Source: an uncultured Acidobacteriota bacterium
GTDB lineage: Bacteria > Acidobacteriota > Thermoanaerobaculia > Multivoradales > SZUA-115
Assembly: GCA_937867335.1 (NCBI GenBank)
Contig: CALMKX010000054.1
Span: 1 to 55,196 of the forward strand
Length of the DNA: 55,196 bases
Direction: 5' to 3'
The notes beneath the pieces are model-generated. The model ran no database searches, was not told the DNA's origin, and saw only the letters and a list, made by a program, of their open reading frames with translations. This document shows positions 33,790 through 42,545 of the stretch, one piece after another (the stretch's first letter is position 1; every line of letters begins with the position of its first letter). The translations under genes and the position numbers were made by a program.

Positions 33790-34758
33790 ATGAAATCGAC
33801 GCGCTTCCTCGCCCTGCTGGGCGCCGCCAGCCTGGTGGCGGCCACTCTCCAGGCCCAGCCGGCGAAGGTGGATGCCGGCATCTCCCCGTACTCGAAAGCG
33901 AGCGGAATCTCCGGCAACTTGAGCTCGGTGGGCTCGGACACCCTCAACAACCTGATGACCTTCTGGGCCGAGAACTTCCAGAAGCTCTACCCCAGCGTGC
34001 GCATCCAGATCGAGGGCAAGGGCTCGTCCACCGCGCCGCCCGCGCTGATCGCCGGCACCGCCCAGCTCGGCCCGATGAGCCGTGAGATGAAGGCGGAGGA
34101 GATCGACCAGTTCGAGAAGAAGTACGGCTACAAGCCGCTGACCATCCGGGTAGCGGTGGACGGCCTGGCAGTGTACGTGAACAAGGACAACCCGCTCGAG
34201 CAGCTCACTCTGGCCCAGGTGGACGGCATCTTCTCGAAGACCCGCAAGAGCGGTGGCAAGGACATCAAGACCTGGGGCGAGCTCGGCGTCAGCGGCGAGT
34301 GGAGCTCCAAGCCGATCAGCCTCTACGGCCGCAACTCGGCCTCCGGCACCTACGGCTTCTTCAAAGAGAACGCCCTCTTCAAGGGCGACTACAAGGACAC
34401 CGTGAAGGAGCAGCCGGGTTCGGCCTCGGTGGTGCAGGGCGTCACCGAGGACAAGTTCGGCATCGGCTACAGCGGCATCGGCTACCGCACCTCGGGGGTG
34501 AAGGCGCTGCGCCTGGCCCGCAAGGCCGGCGACGCCTTCTACACCACCGACGTCACGGACGTGCTCTCCGGCAAATACCCCCTGGCCCGCTTCCTCTACA
34601 TCAACGTCAACAAGGCCCCGGGCAAGCCGCTCGATCCGCTGGTTCGCGAGCTGCTGCGCTTCGTACTGTCGCGGGAAGGTCAGGAGCTGGTGGTGAAGGA
34701 CGGCTACATCCCTGTGCCCGCCGCTGTGGCCGCCGAAGAGCTCGGCAAACTCAACTAG
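33790..34758 (+). CDS. pstS: Phosphate ABC transporter substrate-binding protein PstS
   Basis: 322-residue periplasmic protein. Start ATG 33790 follows AAGGAGG; signal peptide [20 protein letters not shown], cleaved near QAQ. Phosphate-binding loops are recognisable: [42 protein letters not shown] and [18 protein letters not shown]. It delivers phosphate to PstCA. A strong ribosome site, its own Pho-box-like repeat and a terminator-like hairpin just downstream suggest it is made in excess over the membrane subunits. Confidence 0.95.
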   Translation: MKSTRFLALLGAASLVAATLQAQPAKVDAGISPYSKASGISGNLSSVGSDTLNNLMTFWAENFQKLYPSVRIQIEGKGSSTAPPALIAGTAQLGPMSREMKAEEIDQFEKKYGYKPLTIRVAVDGLAVYVNKDNPLEQLTLAQVDGIFSKTRKSGGKDIKTWGELGVSGEWSSKPISLYGRNSASGTYGFFKENALFKGDYKDTVKEQPGSASVVQGVTEDKFGIGYSGIGYRTSGVKALRLARKAGDAFYTTDVTDVLSGKYPLARFLYINVNKAPGKPLDPLVRELLRFVLSREGQELVVKDGYIPVPAAVAAEELGKLN

Positions 34759-34778
34759 GCAGGCGCCGCCCCCTCACC

Positions 34779-34815
34779 GGCCACCCGCCGAGCCTCCTCG
34801 CGGGTGGCCTTCTTG
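34779..34815 (+). terminator. Attenuating terminator between pstS and pstC
   Basis: Stem GGCCACCCGC / GCGGGTGGCC (10 bp, 11-nt loop) followed by TTCTTGCTCT. It starts 20 bp after the pstS stop and ends 41 bp before pstC. Partial termination here would keep PstS levels above those of the permease. Confidence 0.6.
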
Positions 34816-34855
34816 CTCTGGCGAACTTCCCGCCCGGAAGGTAGGCTGACTCCTT

Positions 34856-37138
34856 ATGGCCCTCGAGCCCGTGATGGACCGACCCACCGACGCTCCGAGC
34901 CGCGAGGCCCGGCGCCGCTGGCTGGCCGGGGAAACCACCGCGAAGCGGCGCTTGATCGCGGATCGCGGCGCTCGCTGGCTGGTGACGGCCGGGGGCATGG
35001 CGATCATCGCCAGCATCCTGGGCATCCTGGTGTTCATCCTGCTCGAAGTAGTGCCGCTGCTGCGCCCTGCGCGGGTGAGCCTGGCGCGTAGCCTGGAGGC
35101 AGCGGGCGGAGCTCGCGCCCTGGCGGTGGACGAGTACCAGGAGAGCGGCGTCCTTCTGGGCGAGGACGGCCGGGTGCGAGTGCTCGGCCTCCCCACCGGC
35201 AAGGTGCTGGCCGAGACTTCTCTTCTCGAGTCTGTGCCGGCTCTGGGCACCGAGGGCCCACCTAGGATCGCCAGCGTGGCGCTGCGCCCGGGGGATCGCG
35301 CGCTGGCCGGAGCCACCTCGGACGGCCGGTTGGTGGTGAGGCCGTTCAGCTTCGAGCCCCATTTCGACGCTGCCGGCGCCCGCACCGTGGAAGCCAGCGT
35401 GGGCGCTCCGCTGGTCCTCGAGCTGGATGAGCAGCACCGTCCACTGGGCGCCTGGAGCGTCCACCTCTCCGGGACCGAGAAGCTCGCCGCCGCGGCCCAG
35501 CTGGCCGATGGGCGGCTGGTGGTGATGACCCGCGAGGCCACGCGCAACGCCTTCACCGGCGAGGTCGAGGAGTCGAGCGACCGCCACGAGCTGGCCGCGG
35601 CTCCTCCCTTGAGCAGGCTGCTGCTCGACCAGGAGGGCGCGAACCTCTTCGCCGGCTCGGCGGCGGGCGAGCTCTACTGGTGGCGCCTGGGCTCGGCCGA
35701 GGAAACCGCTCCGCAGAAGGTCGCCGCCGGCGCGGCGATCACCGCCCTGGCCTTTCTGATCGGCGACCGCTCCCTGGTGGTGGGGCAGCAGAGCGGCGCC
35801 CTCTCGGTGTGGTTCCCCCTGCGCCAGGGAGACGACAGCTTCCGCCTGGCGCGCATCCACGACTTCCCGGCCCATGCCGCGGCGATCACCGAGCTCGCCC
35901 CGTCGGCGCGGAACCGCTCTTTCCTGGCGATCGACGCCCAGGGCGGGCTGGGCCTCTACTACTCCACCTCCGAGCGCACCCTGTGGCAGGGCAAGAGCCC
36001 GGTAGGGGCGCCGGCGGCGATCGCCTTCTCGCCCAAGGGAGACGGTGCCTGGCTCGCCGGGGAGCGCGAGCTCGCCGGCCTGAGCATCGACAACCCGCAC
36101 CCGGAAATCTCCTGGAAAGCGCTCTTCGGCAAAGTGGCCTACGAGGGCTACGAGCGACCCTCCTACTCCTGGCAGTCGAGTGGCGGGAGCGACGATTTCG
36201 AGCCCAAGCTCTCGCTCACGCCGCTGGTGGTGGGCACGCTCAAGGGCACCTTCTACTCCCTGCTGCTGGCGATTCCCCTCGGGGTGCTCGGCGCGCTCTT
36301 CGCGTCGCAGTTCCTGCATCCCCGCCTGCTCGGCTACATCAAGCCCACGGTGGAGATCATGGCCGCCCTGCCCAGCGTGGTGCTCGGCTTCCTCGCCGGG
36401 CTGTGGCTGGCGCCGCTTCTCGAGCGCACCTTCCCGGCGCTGATCCTGGGGGTGGTGCTGTTGCCTCTGGCAGTGTGGTTGGCGGGCGTCGCCTGGGGCC
36501 AGGTGCCGCTCGCCCGGCGCAACCGCTGGCCGAGCGGGGTGGAGGTCTTCCTCTACCTGGTGGTGGTGGCTTTCACCCTCTGGCTGTGCGGAGCCCTCTC
36601 GCCCGCCTTCGAGCGGCTGGCCTTCGGCGGTAGCTTCCCGAGCTGGTTGCTGGCCACGACCGGCTTGCGCTACGACCAGCGCAACGCCGTGGTGGTAGGC
36701 CTGGCGATGGGCTTCGCGGTGATTCCGATCATCTTCGCCATCGCCGAGGACGCCCTCGCCAACGTGCCCAAGACCCTGGTGGCCGGCTCCCTCGCCCTGG
36801 GGGCCAACCGCTGGCAGACGGTGACCCGGGTGGTGCTGCCCACGGCCTCGCCGGGGATCTTCTCCGCGGTGATGATCGGCTTCGGCCGAGCCGTGGGCGA
36901 GACCATGATCGTGCTGATGGCGACCGGCAACACGCCCATCCTCGAGCTTTCGGCCTTCAACGGCTTCCGCACCCTCTCCGCCAACATCGCGGTGGAGATC
37001 CCCGAGGCCCCGCACGGCGGCACGCTCTACCGCACGCTCTTCCTGGCCGCCCTGCTGCTCTTCCTGATCACCTTCGCCGTCAACACCCTGGCCGAGCTGG
37101 TGCGCCAACGCCTGCGCCGCCGCTACGCGCAGCTGTAG
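34856..37138 (+). CDS. pstC: Phosphate ABC transporter permease PstC with large periplasmic insert
   Basis: 760 residues, more than twice the size of E. coli PstC. TM1 (about 40-68, VTAGGMAIIASILGILVFIL) is followed by some 360 extracytoplasmic residues with beta-propeller-like repeats (GVLLGEDGRVRVLGLPTGK, NLFAGSAAGELYWWRLGSAE, SLVVGQQSGALSVWFPLRQG). The permease core resumes near residue 455: LVVGTLKGTFYSLLLAIPLG, PTVEIMAALPSVVLGFLAG, and the cytoplasmic coupling loop VAGSLALGANRWQTVTRVVLP, where PstB docks. Large PstC forms with propeller-like inserts occur in some gamma-proteobacteria; the insert may contact PstS. It ends 12 bp before pstA. Confidence 0.92.
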   Translation: MALEPVMDRPTDAPSREARRRWLAGETTAKRRLIADRGARWLVTAGGMAIIASILGILVFILLEVVPLLRPARVSLARSLEAAGGARALAVDEYQESGVLLGEDGRVRVLGLPTGKVLAETSLLESVPALGTEGPPRIASVALRPGDRALAGATSDGRLVVRPFSFEPHFDAAGARTVEASVGAPLVLELDEQHRPLGAWSVHLSGTEKLAAAAQLADGRLVVMTREATRNAFTGEVEESSDRHELAAAPPLSRLLLDQEGANLFAGSAAGELYWWRLGSAEETAPQKVAAGAAITALAFLIGDRSLVVGQQSGALSVWFPLRQGDDSFRLARIHDFPAHAAAITELAPSARNRSFLAIDAQGGLGLYYSTSERTLWQGKSPVGAPAAIAFSPKGDGAWLAGERELAGLSIDNPHPEISWKALFGKVAYEGYERPSYSWQSSGGSDDFEPKLSLTPLVVGTLKGTFYSLLLAIPLGVLGALFASQFLHPRLLGYIKPTVEIMAALPSVVLGFLAGLWLAPLLERTFPALILGVVLLPLAVWLAGVAWGQVPLARRNRWPSGVEVFLYLVVVAFTLWLCGALSPAFERLAFGGSFPSWLLATTGLRYDQRNAVVVGLAMGFAVIPIIFAIAEDALANVPKTLVAGSLALGANRWQTVTRVVLPTASPGIFSAVMIGFGRAVGETMIVLMATGNTPILELSAFNGFRTLSANIAVEIPEAPHGGTLYRTLFLAALLLFLITFAVNTLAELVRQRLRRRYAQL

Positions 37139-37150
37139 AGAGGCAAGACC

Positions 37151-38779
37151 ATGGCGCCAAGCAGCCACGCCCGGCGAGAGCTCCTCGGCCTCTCCTTCAC
37201 CGCCCTCTGCGGCGGTGCTCTGGCCCTCGATCTGCTGTTGATCCTCGGCCTGCTCGGCCTGATCGGCTACTACGGCGGCAGGACCTTCTGGCAGCAGAAC
37301 CTGGTGGAGCTCGAGCTCGCCGACGGCCGCAAGCTCTTGGGCGAGGTGCATCGCCGGGAAGCCGTGCCGGCAGCCCAGGGCGGCGGTTCACGCCTCCAGC
37401 TGCGGGTGGGCAACCGAGACCTCTCCGGCGCCGATTTTCTCTGGGTGGACGAAAAGGACGTGGTGCGCCGTTGCGAGCCGGCCGATGCGGTGCTCCTCGA
37501 GCGGCTCGAGTGGGGCGGCTTCTACGGCCGGCTGATCGAGCTCAAGAAGGGCGAGCAGAGCCTCGCCTCCGGCCCGGGCCTCGAAGCCGCGTTCGAGCGG
37601 CTCCACGAGCAGAAGCTCGCCGAGGGCGAAGAGGTCCGCCGCCTGGAGAAGGGTGCGATCGGCCGCGTGAATCGGGCCCTCGAGGAGCTGCGGCTGGCCG
37701 GCAAGAGGCTGGAGCTCGAAGCGCCTCCGGCCGCCGAGAGGGCTCGGAGGCAGGCCGAGCTCGAGGGCCGCACCGCCGAGAAGCAGGCTGAGTACGAGCA
37801 GCTGGCGAGCGAGCTCGGGGCCCTGCGCGAGAAGCTCTCGGCGGAAACCCTGGTGGCCGAGGCCGCGGACGGCACGCACAAAGAGATCCCGGTCGGGGCC
37901 GTGGTGCGGGCGATCTACCCCAATCGGCTGGGGACGGCGGGCAAGCTCGGGCTTTACCTCTCGCGGGTGTGGGAGTTCGTCTCCGGCGACCCCCGCGAGT
38001 CGAACACCGAGGGTGGCATCTTCCCGGCGATCTTCGGCACGGTGATGATGGTGTTCCTGATGTCGATCGCGGTGGTGCCGCTCGGAGTGCTCGCCGCCCT
38101 CTACCTGCGCGAGTACGCCAAGCAAGGGCCGCTGGTACGCATGGTGCGCATCGCGGTGAACAACCTGGCGGGCGTGCCGTCGATCGTCTTCGGCGTCTTC
38201 GGCCTCGGCTTCTTCGTCTACACTGTGGGCGGCACACTCGACCGCCTGTTCTTCCCGGAAGCCCTGCCCACGCCCACTTTCGGCACCGGCGGCATCCTCT
38301 GGGCCGCCCTCACGCTCGCTCTGCTCACCGTGCCGGTGGTGATCGTGGCCACCGAGGAGGGGCTCGCCGCGGTGCCGAGAATCGTCCGGGAAGGCTCTCT
38401 CGCCCTGGGTGCCACCCAGTTCGAGACCACCTTCCGGGTGGTGCTGCCGGCGGCGGCTCCGGGCATTCTCACCGGCTTGATCCTGGCCATGGCTCGGGCC
38501 GCGGGCGAGGTGGCGCCGCTGATGATCGTGGGCATGGTGAAGCTCGCGCCCACCCTGCCGGTGGACACCCAGGCGCCCTTCGTCCACTTCGAGCGCAAGT
38601 TCATGCACCTGGGCTTCCACATCTACGACGTGGGCTTCCAGAGCCCCAACGTCGATGCCACCAAGCCGCTGGTGTTCACCACCGCCCTGCTGTTGATCGC
38701 CGTGGTGACTGCTATCAACCTGGTGGCGATCTCGATTCGCAACCGTCTGCGGAAGAGATATGCCGGTAGCGCCGTCTGA
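37151..38779 (+). CDS. pstA: Phosphate ABC transporter permease PstA with coiled-coil insert
   Basis: 542 residues, nearly double the typical PstA. TM1 (about 17-43) is followed by about 240 extracytoplasmic residues: a small beta part ([20 protein letters not shown]) and a charged heptad-rich coil at about 145-233 ([20 protein letters not shown] and onward). The permease core begins near residue 290: [40 protein letters not shown], and coupling loop [20 protein letters not shown]. The coil could pair with the PstC insert in the periplasm (inference). The end overlaps one possible start of pstB. Confidence 0.92.
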   Translation: MAPSSHARRELLGLSFTALCGGALALDLLLILGLLGLIGYYGGRTFWQQNLVELELADGRKLLGEVHRREAVPAAQGGGSRLQLRVGNRDLSGADFLWVDEKDVVRRCEPADAVLLERLEWGGFYGRLIELKKGEQSLASGPGLEAAFERLHEQKLAEGEEVRRLEKGAIGRVNRALEELRLAGKRLELEAPPAAERARRQAELEGRTAEKQAEYEQLASELGALREKLSAETLVAEAADGTHKEIPVGAVVRAIYPNRLGTAGKLGLYLSRVWEFVSGDPRESNTEGGIFPAIFGTVMMVFLMSIAVVPLGVLAALYLREYAKQGPLVRMVRIAVNNLAGVPSIVFGVFGLGFFVYTVGGTLDRLFFPEALPTPTFGTGGILWAALTLALLTVPVVIVATEEGLAAVPRIVREGSLALGATQFETTFRVVLPAAAPGILTGLILAMARAAGEVAPLMIVGMVKLAPTLPVDTQAPFVHFERKFMHLGFHIYDVGFQSPNVDATKPLVFTTALLLIAVVTAINLVAISIRNRLRKRYAGSAV

Positions 38780-38804
38780 GCCCGTCGTCGAGGAGCCTCG
38801 CGAG

Positions 38805-39668
38805 ATGAATTCGACCCTCACCCTGGCCCCGAGCCCAGCCGCACCGCCGGCCGAGCCGGCCGTCGCTCCGGAGCCCGCCGCGGAGCGGGATCCGGCGCTG
38901 AGCCCCGTGATCGAAAAGCCGATCGTCGAGATCGACCGGCTGGATCTCTTCTACGGCACCAAGCAGGCCTTGAAGTCGATCTCGCTGGCCATTCCGGAGA
39001 AGCAGATCACCGCTTTCATCGGCCCCTCGGGCTGCGGCAAGTCCACGCTGCTGCGCTGCATCAACCGCCTGAACGATCTAGTGGACGGTGTGCGGATCGA
39101 AGGCCAGATCCGCTTCGAAGGGCGCAACATCTTCGATCCCAAGGTGGACATCAACGCCCTGCGCAAGCGGATCGGCATGGTGTTCCAGAAGTCGAATCCC
39201 TTTCCCAAATCGATCTACGAAAACGTCGCCTATGGGCTGCGCATCCAGGGCATCAACAAGAAGGGCACGCTCGACGAGATCGTGGAAAAATCGCTCAAAG
39301 GCGCAGCGCTCTGGGACGAGGTGAAGGATCGCCTGGACGACAGCGCTCTCGGCATGTCCGGAGGCCAGCAACAGCGGCTGTGCATCGCCCGGGCGATCGC
39401 CGTGGAGCCGGAAGTGATCCTCTTCGACGAGCCCTGCTCGGCGCTCGATCCGATCGCCACCGCCAAGATCGAAGAGCTGATGGAAGACCTGAAGAAGGAC
39501 TTCACCCTAGTGGTGGTCACCCACAACATGCAGCAGGCCTCGCGGATCTCGGATCTGACGGCCTTCCTCTACCTGGGCGAATTGATCGAATACGGCCCCA
39601 CCAAGAAGCTGTTCATCAAACCGGCCAAGAAGCAGACCGAGGATTACATCACCGGCCGTTTCGGGTAG
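38805..39668 (+). CDS. pstB: Phosphate ABC transporter ATPase PstB
   Basis: 287 residues from ATG 38805, chosen because GAGGAG lies 9 nt upstream; an ATG at 38760 inside the pstA end would add 15 residues with a poorer site. A Pro/Ala-rich tail of about 38 residues precedes the ATPase. Motifs: Walker [10 protein letters not shown] (73-81), Q-loop in [20 protein letters not shown], signature MSGGQQQRL, Walker [14 protein letters not shown], and switch His in [12 protein letters not shown]. It powers phosphate import through PstCA. Convergent cobA follows after 60 bp, with a palindrome between. Confidence 0.95.
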   Translation: MNSTLTLAPSPAAPPAEPAVAPEPAAERDPALSPVIEKPIVEIDRLDLFYGTKQALKSISLAIPEKQITAFIGPSGCGKSTLLRCINRLNDLVDGVRIEGQIRFEGRNIFDPKVDINALRKRIGMVFQKSNPFPKSIYENVAYGLRIQGINKKGTLDEIVEKSLKGAALWDEVKDRLDDSALGMSGGQQQRLCIARAIAVEPEVILFDEPCSALDPIATAKIEELMEDLKKDFTLVVVTHNMQQASRISDLTAFLYLGELIEYGPTKKLFIKPAKKQTEDYITGRFG

Positions 39669-39690
39669 GGACGCCGAACCCAGGGCCATA

Positions 39691-39713
39691 GGCGCAGCAT
39701 GCTGCGCCCCTAC
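39691..39713. repeat. Palindromic REP-like element between pstB and cobA
   Basis: Perfect 18-bp palindrome GGCGCAGCATGCTGCGCC (39691-39708); extended to CCCTAC on the right it reads GTAGGGGCGCAGC on the minus strand, sharing GTAGGGGCG with the hairpin at 18503. It lies between two convergent genes and could end transcription from both sides. Confidence 0.45.
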
Positions 39714-39728
39714 GATCTCCGCCTGCCG

Positions 39729-40535
39729 CTAGCCGGCCACCAGCTCCGGCACCTCGATCTCGAGGTTCTCGAGGAGGCTTGCCAGGCTGCCGGGTTCGTG
39801 GGGGCGGTAGAGCCGCACTACCTCGCCGATGAGGGCGATGGCGGGGGGGCGGATGGCGGCCTCCAGGGCGCGGAAGGGGAGGTCCTCCACGGGGCTCAGC
39901 AGGGCCCGCTCTTCGGCCCAGGTGCCGCGCTCCACGATCGCCGCCGGCCGGCCCGCGGGCAGGCCCGCTTCGATCAGCCTGCGGGTGACCTGGGGCAGGG
40001 CCTCGACGCCCATCATCACCACCAGGGTGTCCAGCCGGGCGAGCGCTTGCCAGTCGGCCTTGGCGAGATCCTCCGGCCGGTGGGCGGTGAACACGCCGAA
40101 GGAGCGGGCGAGGCCCCGATGCGTGAGCGGGATACCGGCGGCCGTCGCCACGCCGATGGCGCTCGACACGCCGGGCACCACCTCGCAGGGGATGCCCGCG
40201 GCGCGGCAGGCCTCGAGCTCCTCGCCGCCTCGGCCGAAGACAAACGGATCCCCGCCCTTCAGCCGCACCACCACCCGACCCTTCTGGGCGCGGTCGATCA
40301 GAATCTCCTGGATCCACCCTTGCTCGCAGCTCGCCCCGTGGGGCACCTTGCCGGCGAAGATCCGCTCGGCCGTGGCCGGCACTTCGTCGAGCAGGCGGGG
40401 GTGGATCAGGCGGTCGTAGACCACCACCTGGGCGGCGTGCAGGCAGCGCAAGCCCTTGACGGTGATGAGCTCCGGGTCCCCGGGGCCGGCGCCCACGAGA
40501 ACCACCCGGCCGCGACTGGAAGCGACTGTGCTCAT
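39729..40535 (-). CDS. cobA: Uroporphyrinogen-III C-methyltransferase (SUMT)
   Basis: 268-residue SAM-dependent enzyme that methylates uroporphyrinogen III at C2 and C7 to precorrin-2. Family motifs: VVLVGAGPGDPELITVKGL at the N-terminus, YDRLIHPRLL, VVVRLKGGDPFVFGRGGEE, GIPCEVVPGVSSAIG, GIPLTHRGLARSF, and VVMMGVEALP. It is the CysG C-terminal half as a separate protein. Its start overlaps the end of the precorrin-2 dehydrogenase gene by 4 bp. Together they make sirohaem for the sulfite/nitrite reductase encoded earlier in the same operon. Confidence 0.95.
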   Translation of the reverse strand: MSTVASSRGRVVLVGAGPGDPELITVKGLRCLHAAQVVVYDRLIHPRLLDEVPATAERIFAGKVPHGASCEQGWIQEILIDRAQKGRVVVRLKGGDPFVFGRGGEELEACRAAGIPCEVVPGVSSAIGVATAAGIPLTHRGLARSFGVFTAHRPEDLAKADWQALARLDTLVVMMGVEALPQVTRRLIEAGLPAGRPAAIVERGTWAEERALLSPVEDLPFRALEAAIRPPAIALIGEVVRLYRPHEPGSLASLLENLEIEVPELVAG

Positions 40536-41212
40536 GCCGCGTGGGAGCTGCGAGGAGCCTTCGGGTTCGGGAGCAGGACTCCGGTGATCTCCTGCACCCG
40601 CCGGCGGGCGGAGTCGGTTTCGCCCCGCTCGAGCAGTTCGAGGACGTCCGAGTCCACCAGGCGGTACCAGATCTCCCGCCGCACGCCGAAACGGGGATGA
40701 AGCAGAGCCAGGGGCTTACGCAGCGCGCTCGCCCACTCCAGGAAGCGGGCATACTCGTGGCCGATCAGCCCTTCCAGGCGCTCCTTCAGGCGCACCGCCA
40801 GGGCCGGGGCCGAGCCGCCGGTGGAGATCGCCACGGCGAGGTCCCCACGGCGGAAGATCGCCGGCGCGATGAAGCTGCAGCGCTCGGTGTCGTCCATCAC
40901 ATTGGCCGGGATGCCGAGCGCCTCGGCCTCCTCCCAGAACACCTGGTTGACTTCCGGGTCCGCCAGCACGGAAAGGGCGAGGAAGGCGCCCTCGAGATCC
41001 CCGCGGCGATAGGGCCGGGCCACGTGCTCGATGCGCCCTTGCTGCACCAGCAGGGAGAGCGTGGGCGTGAGGCAGCGGGTGACCAGCCGCACCCGGGCGC
41101 TCGCCTCGAGCAGCCCCTGCACTTTGGCCTCGCCGGGCTGGTGCCCGCCCACCACGACCGCCAGACGGCTGTGCAGGTCGAGATAGACCGGGTAATGGCG
41201 GGCGACGGCCAT
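40532..41212 (-). CDS. Precorrin-2 dehydrogenase / sirohydrochlorin ferrochelatase (CysG N-terminal/Met8-like)
   Basis: 226 residues. NAD-binding start YPVYLDLHSRLAVVVGGHQP differs from the usual VVGGGxVA in its His-Gln, but the following EAKVQGLLEASARV is normal. FWEEAEALGIPANVMDDTERC followed by SFIAPAIFRRGDLAVAISTG is the classic central motif with the catalytic Asp (VMDD). The C-terminal part (LKERLEGLIGHEYARFLEWA) is the CysG dimerisation region. It oxidises precorrin-2 and probably inserts iron to give sirohaem. The start shares one base with the stop of the unknown upstream gene. Confidence 0.9.
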   Translation of the reverse strand: MAVARHYPVYLDLHSRLAVVVGGHQPGEAKVQGLLEASARVRLVTRCLTPTLSLLVQQGRIEHVARPYRRGDLEGAFLALSVLADPEVNQVFWEEAEALGIPANVMDDTERCSFIAPAIFRRGDLAVAISTGGSAPALAVRLKERLEGLIGHEYARFLEWASALRKPLALLHPRFGVRREIWYRLVDSDVLELLERGETDSARRRVQEITGVLLPNPKAPRSSHAA

Positions 41213-41670
41213 CAGCGTTCCACCGTCACCGAGCGGGGATGGGGGCCATTGCGGTCGAGCTCGAGCTCAAGCTGGCAGCTGCCGGCCTCGATCGCGAGGC
41301 GCAGCAGGCCGGGTCGGACCAAGGCGATGGTCAGCCCTTCGATGCGCTCTCCCACCAGGGCCCGCAGGGCTTCGTTGGTGTTCGCCACGGCCTGGTCGAT
41401 CGCCTGGCCCCGCGGCGTGGTGCGAAACAAGGTGAAAGCCGTCTGCTCGCCGGCCGGTCCGTGGAAGTGACGCACCGCACCGCTCTCGATCGAGAGCTCG
41501 AGCAGCTCGGAGAAGGCCGAGCCGAGGTCGTCGCCGATCTCTCCAGCCTCGATCGCCCGGCGCAGCGCGAGATAGGGCTCGCGGCGAGCCGGTGCGGAGA
41601 AGGCGGGAGCGAAGCGCTCCGCCTCGTCGCGCAACAGCTCCTGGTGCCGGGGCTCGAGGTGCCAGCTCAT
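41212..41670 (-). CDS. Uncharacterised small protein in the sulfate-assimilation operon
   Basis: 152 residues, no signal peptide or TM. It begins at ATG 41670, which overlaps the cysH stop (4 bp, ATGA), and its stop shares a base with the next gene, so it is fully embedded in the operon. I do not recognise a family. The N-terminal half is helical and acidic (RHQELLRDEAERFAPAF, LRRAIEAGEIGDDLGSAFSE); the C-terminal half is beta-like (QTAFTLFRTTPRG, LTIALVRPGLLRLAIEAGSC). One Cys (AGSCQLELE) lies near the end. Context suggests a helper in sulfite reduction or sirohaem supply; that is inference only. Confidence 0.7.
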   Translation of the reverse strand: MSWHLEPRHQELLRDEAERFAPAFSAPARREPYLALRRAIEAGEIGDDLGSAFSELLELSIESGAVRHFHGPAGEQTAFTLFRTTPRGQAIDQAVANTNEALRALVGERIEGLTIALVRPGLLRLAIEAGSCQLELELDRNGPHPRSVTVER

Positions 41671-42515
41671 TGCGTCACGCCTCGAGGGCCGGCCCCCTCG
41701 GTCATGCCGCTTCCGGGCAGCAGAGCCTCGAGCTCGTGCTCCATGCCGCCGGTCTCGATTGGGCAGTGGATGCCGCATTCCTTGGGAGCGTTCTTCTCCC
41801 ACCACCAGCGGCCGGCACGGGGGTCCTCTCCCGGCGCCGTGGCGCGCGTGCAGGGAGCGCAGCCGATCGAGGTGAAGCCCTTGTTGTAGAGCGGATGGGC
41901 CGGTACGTCGTACTTCTCGTTGTACTCCCAGACGTCTTCCTGGGTCCAGTCGGCGAGCGGCGAGATCTTGGCCAGACCGCCGTGATCGTGATCGATCTCG
42001 ATCTTGCGGATGTTGGCCCGGCTGGCCCATTGATCCCGCCGGAGCCCGGTGATCCAGGCGTCGAAGCCTTCGAGGGCCCGCCGAATGGGCTCCACCTTGC
42101 GAGCGTTGCAGCAGTAGAGGCGCGCCGCCACCGACTTGTAGAACAGATTCGGGCCGAAGCGGGCGGTCATCAGCTCGATGTCCTCGGCGTTCGGGAAGTA
42201 GACCTCGATCGGGATCCCGTAGCGCTCGCGCACCGTCTCGATGATCTCGTAGGTCTCCTGTGGCAGGCGGCCGGTGTCGACGGTGAAGACGCGCACATCC
42301 GGCTTGATCCGCCAGGCCATATCGAGCAGGGCCATGCCTTCGGCCTGGAAGCTGGTGCACAGGCCCACTCGGTCTCCCCAGCGTTCCAGGCACCATTCCA
42401 GGATGCCCTGGGGAGATTCGTCGTCCAGCTCGACGGCCAGCTGTCCGGCCTCGAACTCGTCGAGAAGGTCACGCTCGATGTGGCGAAGGGTTGCGGCGGC
42501 TGAAGTCGTTGACAT
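41667..42515 (-). CDS. cysH: Adenylylsulfate (APS) reductase, CysH family
   Basis: 282 residues. Fe-S ligands Cys135-Cys136 (YCCNARK) and Cys219/Cys222 (GCAPC) identify the APS-reducing, 4Fe-4S-containing form rather than the cluster-free PAPS form. Catalytic Cys247 is in KECGIH near the C-terminus. FTVDTGRLPQETYE and WITGLRRDQWASRAN are substrate-loop motifs. It reduces APS to sulfite using thioredoxin. It lies 30 bp after the reductase gene and overlaps the next gene by 4 bp. No sulfate adenylyltransferase is in the window. Confidence 0.95.
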   Translation of the reverse strand: MSTTSAAATLRHIERDLLDEFEAGQLAVELDDESPQGILEWCLERWGDRVGLCTSFQAEGMALLDMAWRIKPDVRVFTVDTGRLPQETYEIIETVRERYGIPIEVYFPNAEDIELMTARFGPNLFYKSVAARLYCCNARKVEPIRRALEGFDAWITGLRRDQWASRANIRKIEIDHDHGGLAKISPLADWTQEDVWEYNEKYDVPAHPLYNKGFTSIGCAPCTRATAPGEDPRAGRWWWEKNAPKECGIHCPIETGGMEHELEALLPGSGMTEGAGPRGVTQ

Positions 42516-42545
42516 CTCTCGGGGCTCTCCTCACTCGGCTGTCGG

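Noticed and set aside
34751-37351. Long open frame antisense to pstC
   Set aside because: Same reverse-strand artefact; pstC is certain.
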